Shown in pieces: positions 16,468-24,855 of a stretch of 64,000 bases of DNA. Origin of the DNA: Streptomyces sp. NBC_00448 (GTDB lineage Bacteria > Actinomycetota > Actinomycetes > Streptomycetales > Streptomycetaceae); the NCBI RefSeq assembly GCF_036014115.1, contig NZ_CP107913.1, positions 4,945,001-5,009,000 of the forward strand, given 5' to 3'. Position 1 is the first letter of the stretch. Every line of letters starts with the position of its first letter. Below the pieces are notes generated by a model. It ran no database searches, was not told the origin of the DNA, and saw nothing but the letters and a program-made list of their open reading frames with translations. The translations under genes were made by a program, and so were the position numbers.

Positions 16468-17100
16468 TCAGCAGCGCCTGATAGCGGCGACGATGAGGTC
16501 AGCGAGTGCGTCCGCGTAGAGGTGGGCATCGGCCTCGGGATGCTCATGGAGGTAGGTGACCATCGTGTCGATGGCGCCCTGGTAGGTGATCGACATGACC
16601 CGAGTGTCGAAGTCGCGGAGGCTGCCCTCTTCCTGACCTCGACGGAACAGGGCTTCCTGGCCTTGGTAGGTCTCCTCGTAGTCGGTGAGGCCGAGCCGTA
16701 GGGTCCCGTCGGCCTCACGCAGGTTGGTGCTGATCTGTCGCATCGTGGTCAGCTCGGCTTGGTGCGTTGCGCCCAAGCGGGCCACACGGCGAATCGCGGC
16801 ACGGATGACCTCGGGAACCGGATCGGTCAGGACGAGAGAGTCGGCAATGGTCTGCCTGAGGGTCGCCAGAGTGGTCCTGGCAACTGTTTCCATCAGGCGA
16901 TCCTTGTCTGTGAAGTAGTGCGAGATCAAGCCTTTGGAAACGTCCGCCTGCTCAGCGATCCGGGCCAGGGAGGCACCCTCGTAGCCGAGTTCGGCAACCA
17001 CCGCGATGGTGGCCTTGATGATCTGTGTCCGACGTACCTCCTCGCTGAGGCGCTGACGAGTGCGCGGAAGGGGGTGAGGCTCTCGGTGGGGCGTTTTCAC
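16468..17100 (-). CDS. TetR-family transcriptional regulator
   Basis: 210 residues from a GTG start (AGGA eight bases before). The N-terminal HTH covers about residues 20-65 (IIKATIAVVAELGYEGASLARIAEQADVSKGLISHYF in register), with the YF/DK.RL continuation of TetR proteins and a helical ligand-binding domain after it. It is the second gene of a pair, 38 bases behind a small membrane protein whose promoter holds two TetR-like operators, so it most likely represses its own operon. Confidence 0.85.
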   Translation of the reverse strand: MKTPHREPHPLPRTRQRLSEEVRRTQIIKATIAVVAELGYEGASLARIAEQADVSKGLISHYFTDKDRLMETVARTTLATLRQTIADSLVLTDPVPEVIRAAIRRVARLGATHQAELTTMRQISTNLREADGTLRLGLTDYEETYQGQEALFRRGQEEGSLRDFDTRVMSITYQGAIDTMVTYLHEHPEADAHLYADALADLIVAAIRRC

Positions 17101-17108
17101 ACCATTAT

Positions 17109-17120
17109 TCCTAGCTAGGA
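17109..17120. promoter_or_regulatory. Palindrome TCCTAGCTAGGA before tetR
   Basis: A perfect 12-bp palindrome in the 38-base gap, which also contributes the AGGA of the tetR ribosome-binding site. It may be an accessory operator or a chance result of site overlap. Confidence 0.35.
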
Positions 17121-17138
17121 GTTTGTGAGAGGCACCAA

Positions 17139-17531
17139 TCAGCGGCGTGCCGAACGACGGAGCAAGGTGAGCAGTATCGACATCCACAGGGCGATCGCCA
17201 CCATCTCGACCCGCATCCACCCTGGGAAGACACCCGGCAGGGCGGCTTCCACCAGGTTCACGACGAGCATCGCCGTGGCGATGATGCCGAGTGCCCGGAC
17301 TGCCGTGGTGCTGCCCAATCGGGCGGACCGGAGTCGCACCAGAAGGAGGACTGCGAAGAACGTGACGATCAGGGCGTGCCCCCACGCCTCATTGGTCGCC
17401 TGCTCCGGGGCCGTGGACGCCATGACCGCCAGCGCCACGACCGTTCCGACCATGGCGGCGGCGTAGACCCCGACGAGCACGCTGACTGCACCGAGTTGAC
17501 GAGGTGCGTGAGTCCCATCGCTATTGACCAT
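17139..17531 (-). CDS. Four-helix membrane protein of unknown function
   Basis: 130 residues with four hydrophobic segments (about 14-37, 45-65, 72-95 and 100-122) and a basic C-terminus. No family recognised. The ATG at 17531 lies inside an operator-like repeat, so repressor binding would cover the start. It forms an operon with the downstream TetR gene, the arrangement of a small integral membrane protein induced by the regulator's ligand. Confidence 0.65.
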   Translation of the reverse strand: MVNSDGTHAPRQLGAVSVLVGVYAAAMVGTVVALAVMASTAPEQATNEAWGHALIVTFFAVLLLVRLRSARLGSTTAVRALGIIATAMLVVNLVEAALPGVFPGWMRVEMVAIALWMSILLTLLRRSARR

Positions 17532-17561
17532 ATGGCCAATATTATTGACCGCTCGGTCAAT
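17522..17561. promoter_or_regulatory. Two TetR-type operators
   Basis: ATTGACCGCTCGGTCAAT (17544-17561) is a perfect inverted repeat of the TTGACCG-NN-CGGTCAA type often used by TetR proteins. TATTGACCATATGGCCAATA (17522-17541) matches in nine of ten pairs and overlaps the start codon. The two are side by side, suggesting cooperative binding by the operon's TetR. Confidence 0.65.
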
Positions 17562-17599
17562 GTCAACACTGGACTGGTCTTGATGTGTGATCGCCTCCG

Positions 17600-17751
17600 T
17601 CAGCGAACTGCCCACTCCGGCTGGGTCACGGCTTGCTCTACGCGGCTGACGATGTCCTTCTTGGACGCCGCGTCCAAGGTCTCCGGAATCTTGTCGAAGG
17701 TGTCGGGAAGGACGTTGAGCAGACCCCAGATCTGTCCACCGGTCCGGACTG
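17600..17751 (-). pseudogene. C-terminal fragment of unidentified protein beside tnsB remnant
   Basis: About 50 codons in the third frame, without a start, ending TGA at 17600. The translation looks coding (GGQIWGLLNVLPDTFDKI, then DIVSRVEQAV). It follows the truncated tnsB out of frame, which suggests an internal deletion that joined two genes of the former element. Family not recognised. Confidence 0.35.
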
Positions 17752-18027
17752 TCAGCAGCTCCTCTTCTCCGCCTCGTCAAGCTGCGCGAGGACTACGGAG
17801 GCGATCTCACCCTCGTCGTCTGCCGACGGTCCCGGACCGTCGGGACTGATGGCGGCACGGTCTGAGAACAGCAGTTCCTTGAGCGACAGCCGCAGAAGTC
17901 GACCGCCGGTGTCCTTCAGGACCACTTCGTTGCCCGCGGGGGTCGCGGCCATCTCCACCACCTCGACGGTCTCTCCGTCGTAGCAGAAGCGCGTACCGAC
18001 CCCGACCCGAGCCCCCGCCCTGCTCAT
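17752..18027 (-). pseudogene. Truncated tnsB-like transposase (N-terminal 91 codons)
   Basis: Begins MSRAGARVGVGTRFCYDGE and continues with GNEVVLKD and LLRLSLKELLFSD, the N-terminal beta-rich region I associate with streptomycete Tn7-like TnsB/Mu-type transposases. The protein stops at LDEAEKRSC, long before any catalytic DDE domain, so it cannot transpose. Its start overlaps the stop of the tnsA frame by four bases (ATGA), the normal translational coupling of an intact tnsAB pair. Confidence 0.6.
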
Positions 18028-18727
18028 GCCACCCACCTCAGAACATGTGAAGGGCTGAGCGGTCGATCGAGATCGGTAACGAGAGACTGCGTCCAGAGCA
18101 AATGATGTACAGCAGAACGCACTTGGGGCTCCGGACGGTCCGGCAGACAGCACGTAGCCTGACCCAAAGAGACACCATCGAGGTCAGCTCCCGGAAGCTC
18201 ATCCAGAACCTCGGGTCTGAACAACCAGTCCCTTCGATAGCCCGCCAGGAACCGGATGTTTTCCAGCTCCACAGTCGGACGCTCGCTCCAGACTTCGTAC
18301 TTCCACCCCCGTGACTCCACCGCCCGCCGAGTCCAGCCAAGGTGAACTCCACCTCCGGCTTGGACAAACGGTGCAGTGGCTTAACGTCGACGACCACCGG
18401 GACCTGCCCGGTGACCAGGAGATAGTCCGGGATGTGCTTGCGGACCTTCCCCTCCAGCACCGTCTTCGGCAAGAAGGGCTGGGCCACGATCCCGCGTACG
18501 GACCGATCGAAATCAGCGAAGAGCAACCGCGACAGCTCCAGTCGCGACTCGTAGATCACGTGATCGCGCATCGTCGCCGACCAGTAGGTGCCCGAGTAGT
18601 GCTACTGGCCCTTGTACCAACGGAACGTCCGCCAGGGCTGAGCCGACTGCAGGAGGCCGATGGGCGCCAAGTCCCACTCTTCGTCCTCGGCGGGAGGGCC
18701 ATCTGGCCGACGAATGCTCACCGTCAC
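18024..18727 (-). pseudogene. tnsA-like endonuclease, broken by a stop and a frameshift
   Basis: From GTG 18727 the frame reads TVSIRRPDGPP...RTFRWYKGQ, then meets TAG at 18604-18602, then continues HYSGTYWSATMRDHVIYESRLELSRLLFADFD. The segment IPDYLL...PVVVDVKP carries the restriction-like D-x(n)-V-D-V-K core of TnsA. Near 18335 one base is missing, and the protein resumes in another frame (RAVESRGWKYEVWSE to HVLRWVA). Both lesions are unambiguous from the continuity of protein-like sequence on each side. TnsA cuts the 5' ends during Tn7-type transposition; this copy is dead. Confidence 0.6.
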
Positions 18728-18935
18728 ACCCGCACTGTCCACCCCATACCCCCAGCTCACGGGCAAACGCCCTTGTAGCCAAGGGTGTCAGCGCCGCATC
18801 GCCGGGCGGAATGCTCCAGAGTCTCCGTCGCCCGAAAAGGTGATGGCCCCGACCAGCAAGTCTCACGAAGGCGGCATAAGTGCCGCCGATGTGCCATCGG
18901 AGCTGCCGCGAAATTTGAGCCTACAACGCCGGACC

Positions 18936-20390
18936 TCAGGTCTGGGCCATGTCCACGAAGCGCGAGTAGTGGCCCTGGAATGCGACCGTGATGGTGGCGG
19001 TGGGGCCGTTACGGTGCTTGGCGACGATGAGGTCGGCCTCGCCCGCGCGAGGGGACTCCTTCTCGTAGGCGTCCTCGCGGTGCAGCAGGATCACCATGTC
19101 GGCGTCCTGCTCGATGGAGCCGGACTCGCGCAGGTCGGAGACCATCGGCTTCTTGTCGGTGCGCTGTTCGGGTCCGCGGTTGAGCTGGGAGAGGGCGATC
19201 ACGGGGACCTCCAGCTCCTTGGCGAGGAGCTTGAGGTTACGGGACATGTCCGAGACCTCCTGCTGGCGGCTCTCGGGGCGCCGGGAGCCGCCGGACTGCA
19301 TGAGCTGGAGGTAGTCGATGACGACCAGCCGCAGGTCGTTGCGCTGCTTGAGCCGACGGCACTTGGCGCGGATCTCCATCATCGACAGGTTCGGCGAGTC
19401 GTCGATGTAGAGGGGCGCCTCGGTGACGTCGGACATCCGGCGGGCGACCTTGGTCCAGTCGTCGTCGGTCATGGTGCCGGAGCGCATGTGGTGCAGGGCG
19501 ACCCGGGCCTCGGCGGACAGCAGCCGCATCGCGATCTCGTTGCGCCCCATCTCCAGGGAGAAGATCACGCTGGGCATCTTGTGCGCGATGGAGCAGGTGC
19601 GGGCGAAGTCCAGCGCGAGCGTCGACTTGCCCATCGCCGGCCGGGCCGCGATGACGATCATCTGACCGGGGTGCAGGCCGTTGGTGAGGGAGTCGAGGTC
19701 GGTGAAACCGGTGGGGACACCGGACATCTGACCGCTGCGGGAGCCGATCGCCTCGATCTCGTCGAGCGCGCCCTCCATGATGTCGCCGAGCGGCAGGTAG
19801 TCCTCGGAGGTGCGCTGCTCGGTGACGGCGTAGATCTCGGCCTGGGCACTGTTGACGATCTCGTCGACATCGCCGTCGGCGGCGTATCCCATCTGCGTGA
19901 TGCGGGTGCCGGCCTCCACCAGGCGGCGCAGCACGGCGCGTTCGTGCACGATCTCGGCGTAGAACTCGGCGTTCGCCGCCGTGGGCACCGCGTTGACGAG
20001 AGTGTGCAGGTAGGGGGAGCCGCCGATGCGGGCGATCTCCCCGCGCTTGGTGAGCTCGGCCGAGGTGGTGATGGGGTCGGCGGGCTCGCCACGTGCGTAG
20101 AGGTCGAGGATCGCGCTGTAGATCGTCTCGTGGGCGGGCCGGTAGAAGTCGGCGCCCTTGAGCACCTCGACGACGTCGGCGATCGCGTCCTTCGACAGCA
20201 GCATGCCGCCGAGCACGGACTGCTCGGCGTCCAGGTCCTGCGGGGGTACGCGCTCGAAGCCGCCTCCGCCCTCGGAGAACCGGCCCTCGTCCTGGCCGCC
20301 GGCGCCGCGCTTGCGGAAGGGGGCGACCGCGGGGCGCTCGTCGGGAGGGTGGTCCGCCCAATGGTCGTCCGCGGGTTCGGGTTGGCTCAT
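18936..20390 (-). CDS. dnaB: Replicative DNA helicase DnaB
   Basis: 484 residues, normal length, no intein. The N-terminal primase-interacting domain covers about 40-150 (PPQDLDAEQSVLGGMLLS). The RecA-like ATPase carries Walker A ARPAMGKST, Walker B LVVIDYLQLM and the SQLNRGPEQR arginine-finger region. It unwinds DNA at the fork as a hexamer loaded at oriC. ATG 20390 has GGGAGGAGG nearby upstream; an in-frame start 18 codons earlier is less likely. The upstream region holds a DnaA-box cluster. Confidence 0.97.
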   Translation of the reverse strand: MSQPEPADDHWADHPPDERPAVAPFRKRGAGGQDEGRFSEGGGGFERVPPQDLDAEQSVLGGMLLSKDAIADVVEVLKGADFYRPAHETIYSAILDLYARGEPADPITTSAELTKRGEIARIGGSPYLHTLVNAVPTAANAEFYAEIVHERAVLRRLVEAGTRITQMGYAADGDVDEIVNSAQAEIYAVTEQRTSEDYLPLGDIMEGALDEIEAIGSRSGQMSGVPTGFTDLDSLTNGLHPGQMIVIAARPAMGKSTLALDFARTCSIAHKMPSVIFSLEMGRNEIAMRLLSAEARVALHHMRSGTMTDDDWTKVARRMSDVTEAPLYIDDSPNLSMMEIRAKCRRLKQRNDLRLVVIDYLQLMQSGGSRRPESRQQEVSDMSRNLKLLAKELEVPVIALSQLNRGPEQRTDKKPMVSDLRESGSIEQDADMVILLHREDAYEKESPRAGEADLIVAKHRNGPTATITVAFQGHYSRFVDMAQT

Positions 20391-20446
20391 TCCCGCCACC
20401 TCCTCCCATCCGGCCGGTCCGGCCGGACCCCGCGTGCGTGCCACTC

Positions 20447-20480
20447 TTTCACGGCGGCGCCCCGGTTTTCACGGCGGCGC
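20447..20480. repeat. 14-bp direct repeat upstream of dnaB
   Basis: TTTCACGGCGGCGC occurs at 20447-20460 and 20467-20480, exactly 20 bases apart, within the dnaB leader region. The helical-turn spacing could suit paired protein binding, or it is a small tandem duplication. Confidence 0.5.
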
Positions 20481-20567
20481 AGCCGTCCAACGAGCCTCCC
20501 GGCGCACGCTCTTCGCGGAGTCGGGGACGGTCCACGCTAGGCCCACCGGCGGCCCACACCAAGCCGG

Positions 20568-20656
20568 TTATCCACAGGGGGTGTGGATGACGGCGGCATA
20601 CCTGTGGAGAACTGCCCCGAACCTGTGTACAGCCCTTGGGACAGTGCTGTGGACAA
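20568..20656. promoter_or_regulatory. DnaA-box cluster upstream of dnaB
   Basis: Four 9-mers: TTATCCACA (20568-20576), and on the other strand TCATCCACA (20582-20590), TTCTCCACA (20603-20611) and TTGTCCACA (20648-20656). The first is the classical E. coli-type box and the last is the sequence preferred by Streptomyces DnaA. The cluster lies in the 455-base gap between the divergent dnaB and MATE genes, about 36 kb from oriC. It may regulate dnaB or titrate DnaA. Confidence 0.7.
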
Positions 20657-20845
20657 GCCGGTCGCCACTCAGCAGAACCCATCCTGACCTGCAACTTCTT
20701 CGTCCATAGCCTGTGCAGGAGAAAAACTTCTGCACCCGGACCAAGATCATGACAAACAACGCGGAGGAGATCACTCTGCGCAGTCGCGCGTAATGATCAG
20801 ACTTGCACTTCACCTCTTACTTGTGGACGGTTAGGATATGCCGCT

Positions 20846-22234
20846 GTGAGTCCCGTACCCCCGGCAGTCGACACATCGGCGCCGCGCGAACCCGCCCGGC
20901 CGCCCGCTTCGGTGCGCCGCCGCCACGACCGGGAGATCGTGGCCCTCGCACTGCCGGCCTTCGGCGCCCTGGTGGCCGAACCGCTCTTCGTCATGGTGGA
21001 CAGCGCGGTTGTCGGCCATCTGGGCACCGCCCAACTCGCCGGGCTCGGCGTGGCCGCCGCCTTGCTCACCACCGCGGTCAGCATCTTCGTCTTCCTCGCC
21101 TACGCCACCACTGCCGCGGTCGCCCGCCGGGTCGGCGCCGGCGACCTGCCCGCGGCTCTGCGGCAGGGCATGGACGGCATCTGGCTGGCCCTCCTGATCG
21201 GCGTCCTGGTCATCGCCGCCGTGCTCCCGACCGCCCCGGGCCTGGTCGGCTTCTTCGGCGCCTCGCACACCGCCGCCCCCTACGCGAGCACCTACCTGCG
21301 GATCAGCTCGCTCGGCATCCCCGCGATGCTCATGGTGCTCGCCGCCACCGGTGTGCTGCGCGGCCTCCAGGACACCCGTACCCCGCTCTACGTCGCGGTG
21401 GGCGGCTTCACCGTCAACGCCGGCCTCAACGCGGCGCTCGTCTACGGCGCGGGGCTGGGCATCGCGGGTTCCGCCTGGGGCACCGTCATCGCCCAGAACG
21501 GCATGGCGGCGGTCTACCTCGCCATGGTGGTCCGCGGCGCCCGCGCCCAGGCCCCCGGCACGTGGCGGTCGATGTTGCGCCCGGACGCCGCCGGGATACG
21601 CGCCTGCGCCCGCGCCGGGGTTCCGCTGCTGATCCGGACGATCAGCCTGCGGGCCGTCCTGATGATCGCCACCGCCGTCGCCGCCCGGCTCGGCGACACC
21701 GAGATCGCCGCCCACCAGATCACCCTCACGGTCTGGTCGCTGCTCGCCTTCGCGCTGGACGCCATCGCGATCGCCGGGCAGGCCATCATCGGGCGATACC
21801 TGGGCGCCGGCGACGCCGCGGGCGCGCGGGCGGCCTGCAACCGGATGATCCAGTGGGGCCTGGTCTGCGGCGCCGCGCTGGGACTGCTGGTGGTGCTGGC
21901 CCGGCCGCTGGTCGGACCGCTGTTCAGCTCCGACCCGGCGGTACGGCACGCGCTCGCTTCGGCGCTGCTGGTGGTGGCCGTGGCGCAGCCGGTGTGCGGG
22001 GTGGTCTTCGTCCTCGACGGCGTGCTGATGGGCGCGGGCGACGGACCCTATCTGGCCGGGTCGATGCTGGTCACGCTGGCGGTCTTCGCGCCGGTCGCGT
22101 TCGCCGTACCGGCGGTGGGCGGAGGTCTGACCGCGCTGTGGTGGGCGATGGGGCTGATGATGCTCACCCGGTTCGTGGCCCTGTGGCTACGCTCCCGGTC
22201 CGGCCGCTGGGTGGTGACAGGAGCGAGCCGCTGA
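20846..22234 (+). CDS. MATE-family exporter (DinF-like)
   Basis: 462 residues with twelve membrane helices after a 30-residue cytoplasmic tail. PAFGALVAEPLFVMVDSAVVGHLGTAQLAGL is the first MATE repeat in register, and the duplicated second half starts near residue 250 (AGVPLLIRTISLRAV). These are Na+- or H+-coupled efflux pumps; DinF relatives act in oxidative and bile stress in other bacteria. The GTG start is only nine bases after a TAGGAT sequence, so the message may be nearly leaderless. Confidence 0.88.
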   Translation: MSPVPPAVDTSAPREPARPPASVRRRHDREIVALALPAFGALVAEPLFVMVDSAVVGHLGTAQLAGLGVAAALLTTAVSIFVFLAYATTAAVARRVGAGDLPAALRQGMDGIWLALLIGVLVIAAVLPTAPGLVGFFGASHTAAPYASTYLRISSLGIPAMLMVLAATGVLRGLQDTRTPLYVAVGGFTVNAGLNAALVYGAGLGIAGSAWGTVIAQNGMAAVYLAMVVRGARAQAPGTWRSMLRPDAAGIRACARAGVPLLIRTISLRAVLMIATAVAARLGDTEIAAHQITLTVWSLLAFALDAIAIAGQAIIGRYLGAGDAAGARAACNRMIQWGLVCGAALGLLVVLARPLVGPLFSSDPAVRHALASALLVVAVAQPVCGVVFVLDGVLMGAGDGPYLAGSMLVTLAVFAPVAFAVPAVGGGLTALWWAMGLMMLTRFVALWLRSRSGRWVVTGASR

Positions 22235-22260
22235 GCGTGCGCGGCGGCCGAGGCACGCGA

Positions 22261-22292
22261 AAGGGCCGGCCCCCGTCCGGGAGCCGGCCCTT
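22261..22292. terminator. Bidirectional terminator hairpin
   Basis: AAGGGCCGGC and its exact complement flank a 12-base loop between the convergent MATE and rplI genes. Confidence 0.8.
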
Positions 22293-22324
22293 CGCTTGTT
22301 CCGCTCGATCGCCATGTTCCCCAT

Positions 22325-22338
22325 GTTTCACGTGGAAC
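22325..22338. other. parS site 4 (GTTTCACGTGGAAC)
   Basis: Intergenic, between the terminator and the rplI stop codon. One half is the T variant and the other the C variant of the consensus. Confidence 0.88.
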
Positions 22339-22366
22339 ATGGCGACCATGCCGACCAAATGCCGCG

Positions 22367-22816
22367 TTACGCGGCCACGACCTCCAGGTCGAGGACAGCC
22401 TCGACCTCGGGGTGCAGTCGCACCGAGATCTTGTGCGCGCCCAGCGTCTTGATGGGCGCACCCACCTCGACCCGGCGCTTGTCGACCTGCGGGCCGCCCG
22501 CGGCCTTGATCGCCGAGGCGATGTCGGCCGGGGTGATGGACCCGAAGAGGCGACCGGTGTCACCGGCACGCGTGCTCAGCTTGACCTTGACGGCCTGCAG
22601 CTGGGCCTTGACGACGTTCGCGTCCTCGAGCGAGTGGATCTCGCGGATGCGCCGGGCCCGGCGGATCTGCTCGACGTCCTTCTCGCCACCCTTGGTCCAC
22701 GCGATGGCGAAGCCCCGCGGGATCAGGTAATTGCGGGCGTAGCCCGGCTTGACGTCCACGATGTCGCCTGCGGCACCGAGGCCGCTGACCTCGTTGGTGA
22801 GGATGATCTTCGACAT
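22367..22816 (-). CDS. rplI: 50S ribosomal protein bL9
   Basis: 149 residues. It has the bL9 signature (N-terminal [33 protein letters not shown] in register), the long connecting helix, and the C-terminal domain ending LDLEVVAA. bL9 sits at the base of the L1 stalk and helps frame maintenance. Last gene of the rpsF-ssb-rpsR-rplI operon, 16 bases after rpsR. ATG 22816 fits the family length; an in-frame GTG three codons upstream is possible. Confidence 0.97.
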   Translation of the reverse strand: MSKIILTNEVSGLGAAGDIVDVKPGYARNYLIPRGFAIAWTKGGEKDVEQIRRARRIREIHSLEDANVVKAQLQAVKVKLSTRAGDTGRLFGSITPADIASAIKAAGGPQVDKRRVEVGAPIKTLGAHKISVRLHPEVEAVLDLEVVAA

Positions 22817-22832
22817 GCTGGTCACCCTCTCC

Positions 22833-23069
22833 TTATCGAGCCGTCGAGGTGTACGGCAGCAGCGCCATCTCGCGGCTGTTCTTCACCGCGGTGGCGACGT
22901 CACGCTGGTGCTGCGTGCAGTTGCCGGTGACGCGACGGGCACGGATCTTGCCGCGGTCGGAAATGAACTTCCGCAGCATGTTCGTGTCCTTGTAGTCCAC
23001 GTACACGGTCTTGTCCTTGCAGAACGCGCAAACCTTCTTCTTCGGCTTGCGCGGGGGCGGCTTCGCCAT
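22833..23069 (-). CDS. rpsR: 30S ribosomal protein bS18
   Basis: 78 residues including the core [19 protein letters not shown] and [20 protein letters not shown]. The N-terminal CAFC pair together with Cys-x2-His later makes this the cysteine-containing (zinc-ribbon) form found in actinobacteria, which often also carry a cysteine-free paralogue elsewhere. bS18 pairs with bS6 on the platform of the small subunit; bS6 is encoded in the same operon. Confidence 0.97.
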   Translation of the reverse strand: MAKPPPRKPKKKVCAFCKDKTVYVDYKDTNMLRKFISDRGKIRARRVTGNCTQHQRDVATAVKNSREMALLPYTSTAR

Positions 23070-23112
23070 GGTCTCTCTCCTGTGAGCTCAAGAAGTGTGT
23101 GAGAGTCGCCCT

Positions 23113-23715
23113 CTAGAAGGGCGGCTCGTCCGAGTAGCCGCCGCCGGCACCGCCGGAGGAACCGGAGCCGCCGCCCCAGCCACCTCCGCCGCCGCCTTGC
23201 TGACCGCCGGCCGGTGCGCTGGTGGCCCAGGGGTCGTCGGCGGGAGCCCCGCCGCCGCCCTGCTGGCCGCCCCAGCTGCCTCCGCCGCCGGCCTGGCCAC
23301 CGCCACCACCGCCGCCGTAGCCGCCCTGCTGGCCGCCGCGACCGCCGCCGCCACTGGTCTTGGTGACCTTGGCGGTGGCGCTGCGCAGGCTGGCGCCGAC
23401 TTCGTCGACGTCCAGCTCGTAGACCGTCCGCTTGACGCCTTCACGGTCCTCGTACGACCGCTGCTTCAGTCGGCCCTGCACGATGACGCGCATACCGCGC
23501 TGAAGCGACTCGGCGACGTTCTCCGCCGCCTGCCGCCAGACCGAGCAGGTGAGGAAGAGGCTCTCGCCGTCCTTCCACTCGTTGGTCTGCCGGTCGAAGG
23601 TGCGGGGGGTGGACGCGACGCGGAACTTCGCGACCGCCGCACCGGAGGGGGTGAAGCGCAGCTCGGGGTCGTCGACGAGATTGCCGACGACCGTGATGAC
23701 GGTCTCGCCTGCCAT
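23113..23715 (-). CDS. ssb: Single-stranded DNA-binding protein
   Basis: 200 residues. The OB fold covers residues 1-110 ([21 protein letters not shown] in register, then [24 protein letters not shown]). A glycine and glutamine-rich linker of about 80 residues follows, and the acidic tip DEPPF recruits replication and repair partners. It lies between rpsF and rpsR as in most bacteria, so it is made with ribosomal proteins. The long linker is typical of the main actinobacterial SSB. Confidence 0.97.
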   Translation of the reverse strand: MAGETVITVVGNLVDDPELRFTPSGAAVAKFRVASTPRTFDRQTNEWKDGESLFLTCSVWRQAAENVAESLQRGMRVIVQGRLKQRSYEDREGVKRTVYELDVDEVGASLRSATAKVTKTSGGGGRGGQQGGYGGGGGGGQAGGGGSWGGQQGGGGAPADDPWATSAPAGGQQGGGGGGWGGGSGSSGGAGGGYSDEPPF

Positions 23716-23805
23716 TGGGATGACCTCTCGACTGGCTTGGTGGGCGGTGCAGTGGTGGTGGCTGCTACTCGGTGGTTCGGTACTCGGTGGTCCGGGAGAC
23801 CCGGA

Positions 23806-24096
23806 TCAGTGGAGTTCCGGACGCAGGACCTTGGTCCGCAGCACCGACTCGTTCAGGTTGAGCTGGCGGTCCAGCTCCTTGACGACCTCGGGCGTGGCCT
23901 TGAGGTCGACGACCGAGTAGATGCCCTCGGGCTTCTTGTTGATCTCGTAGGCGAGACGACGACGGCCCCAGGTGTCGACCTTCTCCACACTGCCGCCGCC
24001 ACCGCGGACGACGGACAGGAAGGACTCGATCAGCGGGGAGACAGCGCGCTCCTCCAGATCGGGGTCGAGAATGAGCATGAGCTCGTAGTGACGCAT
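23806..24096 (-). CDS. rpsF: 30S ribosomal protein bS6
   Basis: 96 residues starting [16 protein letters not shown] and containing [19 protein letters not shown], the standard bS6 ferredoxin-like fold. First gene of the rpsF-ssb-rpsR-rplI operon. AGGAGGT precedes the ATG. The 256 bases upstream, shared with a divergent small membrane gene, must hold both promoters; I could not place a clear -35/-10 pair or an S6:S18-binding leader. Confidence 0.97.
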   Translation of the reverse strand: MRHYELMLILDPDLEERAVSPLIESFLSVVRGGGGSVEKVDTWGRRRLAYEINKKPEGIYSVVDLKATPEVVKELDRQLNLNESVLRTKVLRPELH

Positions 24097-24352
24097 AGGG
24101 GAACCCACCTCCTTTGGACTCAGCGGCCACGGCGTTTCCGTGGCAGGAGGGTTTGGCTTGCGTCGCAACGGTAACGCGGGGCACAGACAGTGCTTCTCGC
24201 GCCGCCGTTGCCCGGCGAAAGGCCGGTGCAGACCGCCCAGCGTACCCGGGTCGGTCCCCCGGGTTGAAATCCGCCCGGTTATGCCCCCAATCTGTATGCA
24301 TCGGGTGTGGCCGGCGCTACCTTGCGCCACCTCTCCATCACGGAGGTGCCTC

Positions 24353-24667
24353 ATGGCACAGCAGCACACAGCCCAGACGTCCTCGGCCCGGACCCATCAC
24401 CTCACCTTCAACACCGACGGCAAGCGCCATCCGCTGGAGAACTCGCTCCTCGCGATCACGCTCGTCCTCGGCATCGTCGCGGTCACCACGGCCGGATTCC
24501 ACAGCCTGCACGTGGTCAGCTCCGCGACCGGCCTGGCCGGCATCCTCACCGGTGCCTGGGGCCAGTACATCTCGGTCACCACCGCCGAGCGGTTCGCACT
24601 CATCATCGGCCTGGGGATGGCCGCGCTCGGCTTCTACCTGGGTGTGGCACACGGCGGCTTCTCGTAG
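24353..24667 (+). CDS. Small conserved membrane protein, unknown function
   Basis: 104 residues. A hydrophilic N-terminus (about 30 residues) is followed by hydrophobic segments at about 32-50, 57-70 and 80-100, the last rich in glycine ([19 protein letters not shown]). GGAGGTG is well placed before the ATG. It is divergent from rpsF. No functional family recognised; the clean coding pattern and ribosome-binding site make it a real gene. Confidence 0.7.
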   Translation: MAQQHTAQTSSARTHHLTFNTDGKRHPLENSLLAITLVLGIVAVTTAGFHSLHVVSSATGLAGILTGAWGQYISVTTAERFALIIGLGMAALGFYLGVAHGGFS

Positions 24668-24855
24668 GCCGATCCTCCTCCCGTCCTCCGTTCGTGCCCC
24701 GTCTGTCCTCAGCCCGCCCACCGTCCTTACTCCTTCGGCGAAACGGCGGTCGGTCGTCGAGGGAACGGCTGACGGGCAGTAGCGGCGGCGCTCCCCTCCC
24801 GCAGTAGGCTTCGGGCCAGCAAAAGCCCGCAGTCGGAGCATGGGGAGCGCCCCGT

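Noticed and set aside
18936-20390. Intein in dnaB
   Set aside because: The ATPase motifs are contiguous and the length is normal.
18660-20540. Very long open frame on the strand opposite dnaB
   Set aside because: It mirrors dnaB codons in high-GC DNA, has repetitive Val/Leu/Gly/Arg composition and no family features. The same applies to long antisense frames over gyrB, the class A PBP, GH3 and the PLP enzyme.
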